Origin: Clostridiales bacterium
Lineage (GTDB): Bacteria > Bacillota > Clostridia > Tissierellales > Dethiosulfatibacteraceae
Direction: 5' to 3'
Assembly: GCA_003539375.1 (NCBI GenBank)
Contig: DPPH01000236.1
Coordinates: 1 to 5,894, forward strand
DNA length: 5,894 nt
In this document: positions 1 through 5,883 of the stretch, piece by piece
Layout of the letters: each line of letters starts with the position of its first letter
How positions within the stretch are numbered: the stretch's first letter is position 1
The notes under the pieces: generated by a model
Seen by the model: the letters and a program-made list of their open reading frames with translations, nothing else
What the model was told of the DNA's origin: nothing
The model's database searches: none
Made by a program: the position numbers and the translations under genes

Positions 1-1775
1 GTAATTTTACTAGGTTTACCGAAAGAATATTCTCCAGCACCAACTACAGCAAGACCGTTTATTTCTCCAACCTTTTCTCCCTGAACGTCTAGTAGATATA
101 TTTCATCTTCAAAATATTCTAAAGTTTTTTCTTCGTACATATTATTTCTGTAAATTTTTTCCTGTATTGTTTTTTCTATATGTTTTAGCTGTACCCTGTC
201 TGACCCATCTTGTTCGGCCCAAGCATCTGCTTCATAGAGTATCTCGACAATTTGATTAAATCTGGAACTTAATTTTTTCTGACTGTCGGCAATTCTAGAA
301 CTGTGCTCTACTACTTTACATACAGCTTCTCTTGTAAAGTGTCTTAGATTTTCTTTTTCACAGTGGGTTGCAATAAAGCTCTGCATCTTCATTACGTTGT
401 CTTTAGTCCTGTCCATTTCTATGTCGAAATCTGCTCTTATTTTAAATAGTTTGGAAAATTGTTCATCATAGGAGTATAAAGTAGAATAGGTTCTAGGATC
501 TCCTATTAATATAACTTTTATGTCTAAGGGTATTGCTTCAGGCTTCAGGGCGGATGTTACTGGATAACCCATCATAGACTGCATGCTTTCTATTTTTATC
601 TCATCATTTTGAAGGGACCTCATCATACCTTTCCAAGTGTAAATGTTTTCTAAAATATCTCTTACATTCATAATTAAATAACCACCGTTTGCAGCATGTA
701 GGGACCCGGGCTTAATTTTTGTAAAATTAGTTTTTAAAACACCCATTTCATTTTCGTATTCTATATTACCAAGAAGATTGTTGTAAGTTGGGTTTGTTTC
801 ATAAACCACTGGGGCATTACTTTTATCGGAGTTATCAATAAAAAGATTTATTTGATATCTTTCAAAGAAGTTTTCCGATGATTTTTTCTGAAATGCTAAA
901 AATGGATTTTGATTATTTTTATTGTCGTCGGATTTAAACATATCTACATTATCTACTATGTCTCTTTGTACTTCTTTTAGGTATTTTTTTACTTTTTCAT
1001 TTTTAAATGCTTTTTTTATCTTATCTATATGTAATTTTACAATCTTATTTGCTTCGTTTGTGTCTAATTCTTTTACTTTTTCCCTAAACTTATCTTGGAT
1101 ATCTCTTAATTTTTTAAATAAATCTATGCTTGCTAAATTTAATTCGTTGCTTTTTGATTGGATTTCTTCGTATACTTCCTTCTCCATATTTCTGAAGTCT
1201 TCTTCTTTCATAGGAGTTCCGTCTTCTTTAAGAGGAACACTTATTAATCCTCTATCTGTATTCGTATAAGTAAATCCGTACTCTTTAGCCAGTTCGTTTA
1301 GCTCCTGCATTATACTTTCTGATTCTTCGTTGAGTTCCTTAACTATCATACCTTTTTTTCTTTCGTATTCTTTACTGGTAAAGGTATTTTCCATCTCTTT
1401 TTTTATGAATACGATTGTATTTTCAACTGCTTTTGCAAATTTTTTACCATTTCCAGCATCTAAATCTATAGCTAAAGGTTTGTCGGGGTTTTTAAAATTA
1501 TATACGTAAACCCAGTCTCTAGATGCAGGTTTTTCCTCAGCTTTTTTATCTGTAATAAGTTGAATATATGAACTTCTTCCGGTGCCGCTTATACCGGAGA
1601 CGAAAATGTTATATCCTTTCTTTCTTATATTTAATCCAAAGTCTATTGCTTTAGTAGCTCTGTCTTGACCTATTATGCCTTCTAAGGGTTTTAGGTCTTC
1701 TGTTGTATTAAATTGAGTACATTCATCTGAACAGTAATTTTTCAATTCTTTATAACTTAATTCTTTTATGGACAT
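1..1775 (-). CDS. Lon-related AAA+ ATP-dependent protease, N-terminal 591 codons (3' end beyond left edge)
   Basis: This open frame runs from ATG at 1775 through the left edge without a stop, giving 591 complete codons plus two bases. Residues 33-69 (EGIIGQDRATKAIDFGL, then GISGTGRSS) form the Lon-type ATPase entry, with a P-loop at 61-68 that has Arg where Lys is usual. Residues ~120-300 are a charged helical insert, probably coiled coil. Residues ~357-460 are the second ATPase half: GSLHAANGGYLIMN at the Walker B position, then IKVILIGDP (419-427) and LFKIRADFDIEMDR (443-456). The protein enters the S16 protease domain at VGEINGLAVVGAGEYSFGKPS (from 569), and the catalytic Ser-Lys pair would lie in the missing ~200 residues. 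The family (AAA_32 / Lon-like S16, about 770-800 residues) degrades cytosolic proteins, but its substrates are poorly known. It differs from housekeeping LonA in lacking the LonA substrate-binding N domain. The start is fixed by AGGAGG six bases upstream. The gene has its own promoter after a terminator. Confidence 0.9.
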   Translation of the reverse strand, partial: MSIKELSYKELKNYCSDECTQFNTTEDLKPLEGIIGQDRATKAIDFGLNIRKKGYNIFVSGISGTGRSSYIQLITDKKAEEKPASRDWVYVYNFKNPDKPLAIDLDAGNGKKFAKAVENTIVFIKKEMENTFTSKEYERKKGMIVKELNEESESIMQELNELAKEYGFTYTNTDRGLISVPLKEDGTPMKEEDFRNMEKEVYEEIQSKSNELNLASIDLFKKLRDIQDKFREKVKELDTNEANKIVKLHIDKIKKAFKNEKVKKYLKEVQRDIVDNVDMFKSDDNKNNQNPFLAFQKKSSENFFERYQINLFIDNSDKSNAPVVYETNPTYNNLLGNIEYENEMGVLKTNFTKIKPGSLHAANGGYLIMNVRDILENIYTWKGMMRSLQNDEIKIESMQSMMGYPVTSALKPEAIPLDIKVILIGDPRTYSTLYSYDEQFSKLFKIRADFDIEMDRTKDNVMKMQSFIATHCEKENLRHFTREAVCKVVEHSSRIADSQKKLSSRFNQIVEILYEADAWAEQDGSDRVQLKHIEKTIQEKIYRNNMYEEKTLEYFEDEIYLLDVQGEKVGEINGLAVVGAGEYSFGKPSKI

Positions 1776-1781
1776 CTCGCT

Positions 1782-1787
1782 CCTCCT
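1782..1787 (-). promoter_or_regulatory. Ribosome binding site of the Lon-like protease gene
   Basis: Reading the minus strand, a perfect AGGAGG sits six bases before the ATG at 1775. This sets the start, and no in-frame start further upstream has comparable spacing. Confidence 0.85.
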
Positions 1788-1816
1788 ATTTATATTATTA
1801 AATTGCTCTTATTTTA

Positions 1817-1847
1817 ATTATATCCAATTTCAGCCTAGCTTATACAA
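1817..1847 (-). promoter_or_regulatory. Probable sigma-A promoter of the Lon-like protease gene
   Basis: The minus strand has a perfect -10 box TATAAT (1822-1817). The best -35 match is TTGTAT (1847-1842), but the 19-base spacing is long; the hexamer at 17-base spacing is GTATAA, a poor match. Transcription would start near 1810 and give a leader of about 35 bases. A short dyad, TATAC-TT-GTATA (1852-1841), overlaps the -35 area and could be a regulator site or chance. The promoter lies just after the methyltransferase terminator, so the protease gene is probably an independent unit. Confidence 0.5.
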
Positions 1848-1859
1848 GTATACACAAAT

Positions 1860-1887
1860 AAAAAAAGCCGAAGCATTAACTTCAGCT
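1860..1887 (-). terminator. Intrinsic terminator of the rRNA methyltransferase gene
   Basis: On the minus strand the arms AGCTGAAG (1887-1880) and CTTCGGCT (1873-1866) pair over eight positions with one G-U, around the loop TTAATG. A run of Ts (1866-1860, the first inside the stem) follows. The 5' arm contains the last sense codon and the TGA stop (1884-1882) of the methyltransferase. Ribosomes finishing the gene would therefore cover part of the hairpin. Confidence 0.8.
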
Positions 1888-3080
1888 AAATATTTCTATA
1901 AGAACTACTTTTAAGTAATTTCCTTCAGGATAAGTTTCTTTTACCTTAAAGTCTTCTGGTTGAGAGAAGGTTTCTAGTATTTTGAATTTTTTTCCTTCTT
2001 TTCTTACCCCTTCCTTTATTTGGGATATAAATTTATCCATATCCATTTTTTCTAAATTTGTAGAAGCAAGTATCAACCCATCTTCTTTTAGTATTCTAAT
2101 ACTTTGAGAAATTATATCCTTATAGTTTTTATCTGCCTTGAAAATATAATTTTTTGATTTTGCAAAACTAGGTGGGTCCAGGATTATCATGTCGTAGGTT
2201 AAATCTTTTTTTGAGCGAAAGTAAAATATTCAAAAATATCTTCTACTACTATTGTATTATTCTCTAAATCTATACCATTTATTTCAAACTGTTCTTTAGT
2301 TTTTTCTAAACTTCTATTGGCTAAGTCCACACTTACTGTAGATTTAGAACCCCCTAGGGCTGCAAATACTGAAAATATTCCTGTATAAGAAAAGGTATTT
2401 AAGACATCCCTTCCTTTAGAATATTTTTCCATTAAAGTTTTTCTACTTTTCCTCTGATCTAGAAAAAAACCAACCATGGGACCGTCATTTAAATCAACGG
2501 CTACCTTTACATTGTTCTCCTTGACTATCATGGGGAAGTCTCCTCTTTCTCCCATTACAAAGTCATCATCTTCAATGTATTTACCCTTATCATCAAATCT
2601 CTTCTTCTGGTAGATTCCTTTGAAGTATACCAGATTTTTAAATTTATCGTATATTTCATCTTTAAAAGAGTATATTCCTTCACTATACCAGTTGAAGAGG
2701 TAATAGTCATCGTAGTAGTCTATAGTAAGCCCACCAATACAATCTCCTACAGAATTAAAAATTCTAAAACAGTTAGTATCATCTTTATAGTAAAAATTCT
2801 TTCTTTTATTTAATGCTGTAATGAGTTTCTTTTGAAAAAATTTACCATCTATTTTTTCTGATTCTTTGTATGTTAGCATCCATCCTATGCCTTTGTTTTG
2901 AATACCGTAGTAACCTCTACCTATAAATTCATCTTCAAAATCAAAAATATTTATGATACTGCCTTCTTCCTCGAGAAGCCATAGATTATCAACGGCATTT
3001 TTCAAAATCAAGGGATATTGTTTTTCTTTATATAAATTATTATATTTATTCTTTATTTTTATATCTAATTCTCTTCTCAT
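1882..3080 (-). pseudogene. Class I SAM-dependent rRNA methyltransferase (RlmI/YwbD-type), interrupted by a one-base frameshift
   Basis: Two adjacent frames make one protein. The first (ATG 3080 to TAA at 2201-2199) encodes 293 residues; the second continues to TGA at 1884-1882. Adding one A to the A7 run at 2212-2206 gives a continuous 399-residue protein, the normal family length. An N-terminal PUA-like domain (~1-75) is followed by the RlmI-type central domain and a Rossmann methyltransferase. Visible motifs are GFFLDQR (204-210), VLNTFSYTG (226-234, SAM loop), VSVDLANR (249-256) and DPPSF (302-306, motif IV), the last only after the frameshift. The zero-frame product therefore lacks motif IV and should be inactive. 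E. coli RlmI makes m5C1962 in 23S rRNA, while the Bacillus homologue YwbD is reported to make m7G in 23S rRNA, so the target base cannot be told from sequence. The frame also opens at a TTG at 3110, but that base is the predicted transcription start; ATG 3080, with GGGAGG before it, is the true start. The shift could be a mutation, an assembly error or a recoding site. Confidence 0.85.
2199..2213 (-). other. A7 run / A AAA AAG heptamer at the methyltransferase frameshift
   Basis: In the zero frame the codons are CAA AAA AAG ATT TAA. The last A of CAA plus AAA AAG forms the dnaX-type slippery heptamer. A -1 slip makes the next codon GAT and continues D-L-T-Y-D-M-I-I-L-D-P-P-S-F into the conserved motif. 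The stop lies two codons past the heptamer. No Shine-Dalgarno-like stimulator 10-14 bases upstream and no strong downstream hairpin is visible, which weakens the case for programmed recoding. Confidence 0.6.
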
Positions 3081-3084
3081 TATT

Positions 3085-3090
3085 CCTCCC
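3085..3090 (-). promoter_or_regulatory. Ribosome binding site that sets the methyltransferase start at ATG 3080
   Basis: The minus strand reads GGGAGG AATA ATG. The 4-base spacing is slightly short, but this is the only good site near the start. It rules out the upstream TTG (3110), which has no ribosome binding site and would place the peptide RVLVYSGGI ahead of the normal MRRELDIKIK start. Confidence 0.75.
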
Positions 3091-3116
3091 GAGTATACTA
3101 AAACTCTCAAGAATTG

Positions 3117-3145
3117 ATTATATATAAATAAAATAAGGTAGTCAA
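3117..3145 (-). promoter_or_regulatory. Sigma-A promoter of the rRNA methyltransferase gene
   Basis: The -35 TTGACT (3145-3140) and -10 TATAAT (3122-3117) are separated by exactly 17 bases, making this the best promoter in the window. Transcription should begin near 3110 and give a leader of about 30 bases. The -35 box lies inside the 3' arm of the rsgI terminator hairpin, so one sequence serves both signals. Confidence 0.8.
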
Positions 3146-3160
3146 CTTTTTGACTACCTC
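3122..3160 (-). terminator. Intrinsic terminator of the sigI-rsgI operon
   Basis: The minus-strand arms GGTAGTCAA (3158-3150) and TTGACTACC (3145-3137) pair perfectly over nine bases around the loop AAAG. A further A-T pair lies outside the stem, and the T-rich tail TTATTTTATTT follows. It begins 16 bases after the rsgI stop. The tail is interrupted by As, so termination may be incomplete. Confidence 0.85.
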
Positions 3161-3174
3161 ATAAATAGGGTTAT

Positions 3175-4113
3175 TTAGTTTCCACCGTGGGATGAGTTTC
3201 CTCCACTGTTTCCACTACCATGATCTTGATTTCCAGGATTTTGTTCGTTATTTTCATTATCTTTATCTTCTTTGTCTTCATTAGCATCCTGTTCGGAAGA
3301 ACCCGGTTCTTCACCATCCTCAGAATTTCCTTTGTCTTTCTCCTGTCCTGGAGGATTTACTCCTTCTGGTGGTCCAGTATTTTCTGAATTACCAGGATTT
3401 TCAGGTTTTCCATTTGTATTTTTCTCTTTTTCAGTATTCTTCAACATCCTAGCCAATTCTCTTACTTCTTCAACCTCTTCTAGTTCTTCTTCAGGAACAT
3501 TTCTTTCAATTAATTTTTCTTTTAATCCTTCAACTGCAGGATTTTCTTTCTTTTCTCTTATTTCACCGTAGTGATTTTTTTCCATATTCATAAGAGCGAC
3601 TTCTGTACCTACATTTTTAATCTTTTCATTTACCTTTATTTCAAGTTCTTTGTCAACCTCGCCGTTTTTGCTGGTGTATGCTACTACTACATAGTTTTCT
3701 TCTGTTTCACTCATGTATCCTTTTTCATCTGCTTCTTTGACCAAATAGTCTACAGCCTCTTCCACCTGCATTCCTTTTATTCTTTTGATGTTTTTAAGAA
3801 GTTCTACACCATCTTCATTTAGTCCTTCATATTTTACTACATTATATAGTCTGTTGTAGCCTAGCTCAACAGATGGGTTGATAGCTACTTCTGCATACCC
3901 ATAAGGTATGAAGACCATATTAAAAGCAAGTATTCCAACTAGAATCAGCACAGCTGCTGCTGCTGAAAATGATTTGTAATCGAAAGATGTCAATGCTACA
4001 TTGATCTCTTCACCTACTTCATAGTTTCTATTAAGTTTCTTACTAATATAATCTCCTTTTTCTGTCAAAACTGTGTAGGACTTCCCGCTTTTATCCATTA
4101 TTACACCTTTCAT
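3175..4113 (-). CDS. rsgI: RsgI-type membrane anti-sigma factor for SigI
   Basis: 312 residues. The N-terminal RsgI domain (1-~45: MKGVIMDKSGKSYTVLTEKG onward, YEVGEEI at 31-37) is the cytoplasmic part that binds SigI in characterised members. One membrane helix spans ~49-70 (FSAAAAVLILVGILAFNMVF). Outside, residues ~73-180 match the conserved RsgI extracellular domain. It includes AEVAINPSVELGYNR (74-88), whose N79-P80 bond corresponds to the self-cleavage site of the family, and YEGLNEDG (95-102). Residues ~185-228 are charged helix, and ~229-312 are low-complexity Asn/Gly/Pro/Glu-rich sequence ending in Gly/Ser/His, predicted disordered. No carbohydrate-binding or hydrolase domain follows, unlike many RsgI proteins of cellulolytic clostridia, so the arrangement resembles Bacillus RsgI. 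Signal release is expected by intramembrane proteolysis of the cleaved protein; that step is inferred from the family, as no protease for it is encoded here. Start chosen by AGGAGG seven bases upstream. A terminator follows the stop. Confidence 0.93.
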   Translation of the reverse strand: MKGVIMDKSGKSYTVLTEKGDYISKKLNRNYEVGEEINVALTSFDYKSFSAAAAVLILVGILAFNMVFIPYGYAEVAINPSVELGYNRLYNVVKYEGLNEDGVELLKNIKRIKGMQVEEAVDYLVKEADEKGYMSETEENYVVVAYTSKNGEVDKELEIKVNEKIKNVGTEVALMNMEKNHYGEIREKKENPAVEGLKEKLIERNVPEEELEEVEEVRELARMLKNTEKEKNTNGKPENPGNSENTGPPEGVNPPGQEKDKGNSEDGEEPGSSEQDANEDKEDKDNENNEQNPGNQDHGSGNSGGNSSHGGN

Positions 4114-4117
4114 CCTG

Positions 4118-4819
4118 TTACCTCCTTTTAATATACTCTGAGAGCATTTCGTAATTGCCTTTTTTTAAAATAATTAGTGATATTATATATTTACGTCCCC
4201 TGTCAAGTTGTTTTCTGTTTATTTTTAAATTTTCAGAAAGTTCTTTTGCCGGCAATCTTTGAGTTTCAATAAAGTTTTTATATAAATCTTCATCTTCTAC
4301 AATATAGTCTGCTGAGTTGTAATACATTTCTTTTAATTTTTTCTTTCTAGGGGATAATTTTTCAAGTTCTTTTAAGTTTATATCATATTCTTTTAGTTCT
4401 AGAACGTATTCTTTTATTTCTTCTCTTCGAAGTTTGGTTTCTTCTTCTATAAGATACTGGTCAAAGGCTTGGTCCTGCTCAATTTTACTGAGTTTATTTT
4501 TGTATTCAGTATCTTCAAATATAGGTATAACTTTTTCTTTTCTTTTTTTATTTTTTCTATAATGATCTATTAATCTTAACTTTATAACTTTTTTTGCAAA
4601 GGAATAAAAGTTTCCTTTGGCAGGATCAAAACTATCTACCGCTTCTTTAAAGGCAAGCATGCCGACGGTACTTAGTTCATCAGATTCATCAATATACCTT
4701 CCCTTTAATTCTTTGATGGTACTAAAAATAAAGGGTTGGTATTTTTCAATAAAAATATTAATATCCATACTGCCTTTTTTTACTTCTAATACTTCTTCTT
4801 GAAGTTTACTGCTTACCAT
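4118..4819 (-). CDS. sigI: RNA polymerase sigma factor SigI
   Basis: 233 residues, the usual SigI length. Sigma-70 region 2 spans ~24-91, with GRYIDESDELSTVGMLAFKEA (from 40) and SFDPAKGNFYSFAKKVIKLR (63-82) followed by LIDHYRKNKKRK. These match the SigI signature of core-polymerase and -10 recognition segments. A charged linker (~95-185) leads to the SigI-type C-terminal helix-turn-helix at ~188-218 (RLPAKELSENLKINRKQLDR), which reads the -35 region. The factor is expected to be held at the membrane by RsgI, encoded just downstream. In Bacillus, SigI responds to heat and envelope stress; in some clostridia it controls polysaccharide degradation. The stop (4120-4118) lies inside the RsgI translation start region, typical of a coupled sigma/anti-sigma pair. 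The start at ATG 4819 is supported by GGGAGG five bases upstream. Which genes it controls cannot be seen here. Confidence 0.94.
   Translation of the reverse strand: MVSSKLQEEVLEVKKGSMDINIFIEKYQPFIFSTIKELKGRYIDESDELSTVGMLAFKEAVDSFDPAKGNFYSFAKKVIKLRLIDHYRKNKKRKEKVIPIFEDTEYKNKLSKIEQDQAFDQYLIEEETKLRREEIKEYVLELKEYDINLKELEKLSPRKKKLKEMYYNSADYIVEDEDLYKNFIETQRLPAKELSENLKINRKQLDRGRKYIISLIILKKGNYEMLSEYIKRR
4121..4126 (-). promoter_or_regulatory. Ribosome binding site of rsgI, abutting the sigI stop codon
   Basis: A perfect AGGAGG lies within the last sigI codons. The sigI TAA (4120-4118) falls in the seven-base spacer before the rsgI ATG. This layout favours translational coupling and near-equal synthesis of the sigma factor and its inhibitor. 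Confidence 0.85.
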
Positions 4820-4824
4820 AAAGG

Positions 4825-4830
4825 CCTCCC
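4825..4830 (-). promoter_or_regulatory. Ribosome binding site of sigI
   Basis: GGGAGG on the minus strand, five bases before ATG 4819. Confidence 0.75.
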
Positions 4831-4836
4831 GTTATC

Positions 4837-4857
4837 ATAACATTCGAAATATGTTAT
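4837..4857 (-). repeat. Inverted repeat just upstream of sigI
   Basis: On the minus strand, perfect 7-base arms ATAACAT (4857-4851) and ATGTTAT (4843-4837) flank the 7-base centre ATTTCGA. The stem is AT-rich and has no T run after it, so it is not a convincing terminator. It lies seven bases before the sigI ribosome binding site. It could be an operator, an mRNA element, or part of a sigI promoter, since the tetranucleotide CGAA (4846-4843), like the reported SigI -10 core, lies in it. Confidence 0.45.
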
Positions 4858-4864
4858 TTTACTT

Positions 4865-5785
4865 TTAGGGTATATACTTTTTCCCCTGATAAGTTTTTCT
4901 TCTTTTTAATTCCATATCTATTCCTGAAAGTACTCTCAACTTATCTAAACTCCATATTGGACCAATAAGATCTGATTTTTTACCGTCTCCAGTAACCCTA
5001 TGAACGACTATATCTTCTCTTAAGATTTCTAAAGAGTCGCATATTATGTTAATATACTCATCTTTTTCTAATAATTCGAAATTATTTTTGTAGTAGTATT
5101 TTTCCAAATCTGTATTTTTTAAAATATGCATAAGGTGAAATTTAACACCCCAGATTTTTTTGCTATTTATATACCTTACTGTTTGGATTATATCCTCTTT
5201 GGTTTCTCCCGGTAATCCAATTATTAAATGAACTACTGTTTTAATATTATATTTATTTAACTTATCTAAAGCATCTTCAAAAACTTTTAAATTGTATCCT
5301 CGCCTTATTAACTCTGCTGAGTTTTCATGAATAGTCTGAAGACCTAGTTCTACCCATGTTAGGTAATTTTTGCTGTAATTTGACAAAAGTTCTATTTTTT
5401 CATTTTCTAAACAATCAGGCCGTGTTGCTACAGCAAGGCCTACAGCTCCCGGATAATTAGTAGCTTCATCATATTTTTTTCTTAAATTTTCAACATTTGA
5501 GTAGGTATTTGTAAAAGATTGAAAGTAGGGTATTACAAGATTGGTTTTCCACTTCTTTTCCAGCAGTTTTCTTTGGTTATCCATCTGCTTTGTAATGGAA
5601 ATTTTTCTATTTCCTGAAAATTCTCCTGAGCCTTCTTCACTGCAAAACAAACACCCTCTATTTCCAACTGTTCCGTCTCTATTTGGGCAGGTAAATCCTC
5701 CGTCAATAGACAATTTAATTACTTTTTTACCGAAGGTTTTCTTTAATTCATAATTTAATGTACGGTATCTTTTATTTCCAAACAT
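4865..5785 (-). CDS. Radical SAM protein of the YhcC / TIGR01212 family
   Basis: 306 residues, normal length for the family. It is a cytoplasmic iron-sulfur enzyme predicted to bind a 4Fe-4S cluster and S-adenosylmethionine; its substrate is unknown. The cluster cysteines C33, C45 and C48 (C-X11-C-X2-C, in FTCPNRDGTVGNRGCLFCSE, 31-50) match the YhcC family, not the common CX3CX2C spacing. Other family blocks are YFQSFTNTYS (87-96), VGLAVATRPDCL (115-126), WVELGLQT (144-151), HLIIGLPGET (186-195) and GVKFHLMHILKNTDL (213-227). The ATG at 5785 has AAGGAGA six bases upstream. Only 45 bases and no clear terminator separate it from sigI, so read-through into sigI-rsgI is likely. Upstream lie two promoter-like elements overlapping DnaA-box sequences. 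It is intact, with no sign of recent transfer. Confidence 0.92.
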   Translation of the reverse strand: MFGNKRYRTLNYELKKTFGKKVIKLSIDGGFTCPNRDGTVGNRGCLFCSEEGSGEFSGNRKISITKQMDNQRKLLEKKWKTNLVIPYFQSFTNTYSNVENLRKKYDEATNYPGAVGLAVATRPDCLENEKIELLSNYSKNYLTWVELGLQTIHENSAELIRRGYNLKVFEDALDKLNKYNIKTVVHLIIGLPGETKEDIIQTVRYINSKKIWGVKFHLMHILKNTDLEKYYYKNNFELLEKDEYINIICDSLEILREDIVVHRVTGDGKKSDLIGPIWSLDKLRVLSGIDMELKRRKTYQGKKYIP

Positions 5786-5791
5786 TTGTTG

Positions 5792-5798
5792 TCTCCTT
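5792..5798 (-). promoter_or_regulatory. Ribosome binding site of the radical SAM gene
   Basis: AAGGAGA on the minus strand with a CAACAA spacer before ATG 5785. Confidence 0.75.
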
Positions 5799-5799
5799 A

Positions 5800-5828
5800 A
5801 GTATACATAAAAAATAAGTTATCCACAA
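5800..5828 (-). promoter_or_regulatory. Candidate proximal promoter of the radical SAM gene
   Basis: The -35-like TTGTGG (5828-5823) and -10-like TATACT (5805-5800) are 17 bases apart. The -35 keeps only the TTG of the consensus. A start about seven bases downstream would fall within the ribosome binding site, leaving almost no leader, which counts against it as the main promoter. Confidence 0.3.
5819..5827 (+). promoter_or_regulatory. DnaA box 1 (TTATCCACA)
   Basis: A perfect match to the high-affinity DnaA box TTATCCACA, 34 bases upstream of the radical SAM start. Its complement overlaps the proximal -35-like TTGTGG. A nine-base match can occur by chance; a second copy nearby in the same direction makes this less likely. 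Confidence 0.5.
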
Positions 5829-5853
5829 TCTTATTCTTCTTTTATCTCTTAAT

Positions 5854-5883
5854 TTTATAGTATCTGGGAAGGTTTATCCACAA
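5854..5883 (-). promoter_or_regulatory. Candidate distal promoter of the radical SAM gene
   Basis: The -35-like TTGTGG (5883-5878) and -10-like TATAAA (5859-5854) are 18 bases apart. A start near 5847 would give a leader of about 60 bases carrying the second DnaA-box sequence. This is more plausible than the proximal candidate, but still weak at -35. Confidence 0.4.
5874..5882 (+). promoter_or_regulatory. DnaA box 2 (TTATCCACA)
   Basis: A second perfect TTATCCACA, 55 bases from the first and in the same orientation, about five helical turns away so on roughly the same DNA face. The right edge is 12 bases further on, so more boxes could lie outside the window. Confidence 0.5.

Noticed and set aside
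922..1269. Plus-strand open frame of 115 codons
   Set aside because: It lies antisense to the Lon-like protease coding sequence; its Phe/Ser-rich composition is the mirror of Lys/Glu-rich codons, and it has no ribosome binding site.
1882..2190. Separate small gene starting at ATG 2190
   Set aside because: It begins in the middle of the methyltransferase motif IV (MIILDPPSF), has no ribosome binding site, and is the continuation of the upstream frame.
3081..3110. Upstream TTG start adding 10 residues to the methyltransferase
   Set aside because: The TTG coincides with the predicted transcription start, has no ribosome binding site, and the added codons run through the GGGAGG site of the real ATG.
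3272..3822. Two plus-strand open frames opposite rsgI
   Set aside because: They are shadows of the rsgI reading frame: the Ser/Pro/Phe-rich and Phe/Tyr-rich compositions mirror the RsgI tail and extracellular domain, and no family is recognisable.
4617..5753. Plus-strand open frames of 61 codons (4617-4802) and 70 codons (5541-5753)
   Set aside because: Antisense shadows of sigI and the radical SAM gene, with no start signals or recognisable domains.
1848..5806. GTATAC hexamer in three intergenic regions (1848-1853, 3093-3098, 5801-5806)
   Set aside because: The same palindrome also occurs inside genes near 1170 and 2627, its position relative to the promoters differs, and it is not rare in AT-rich DNA.
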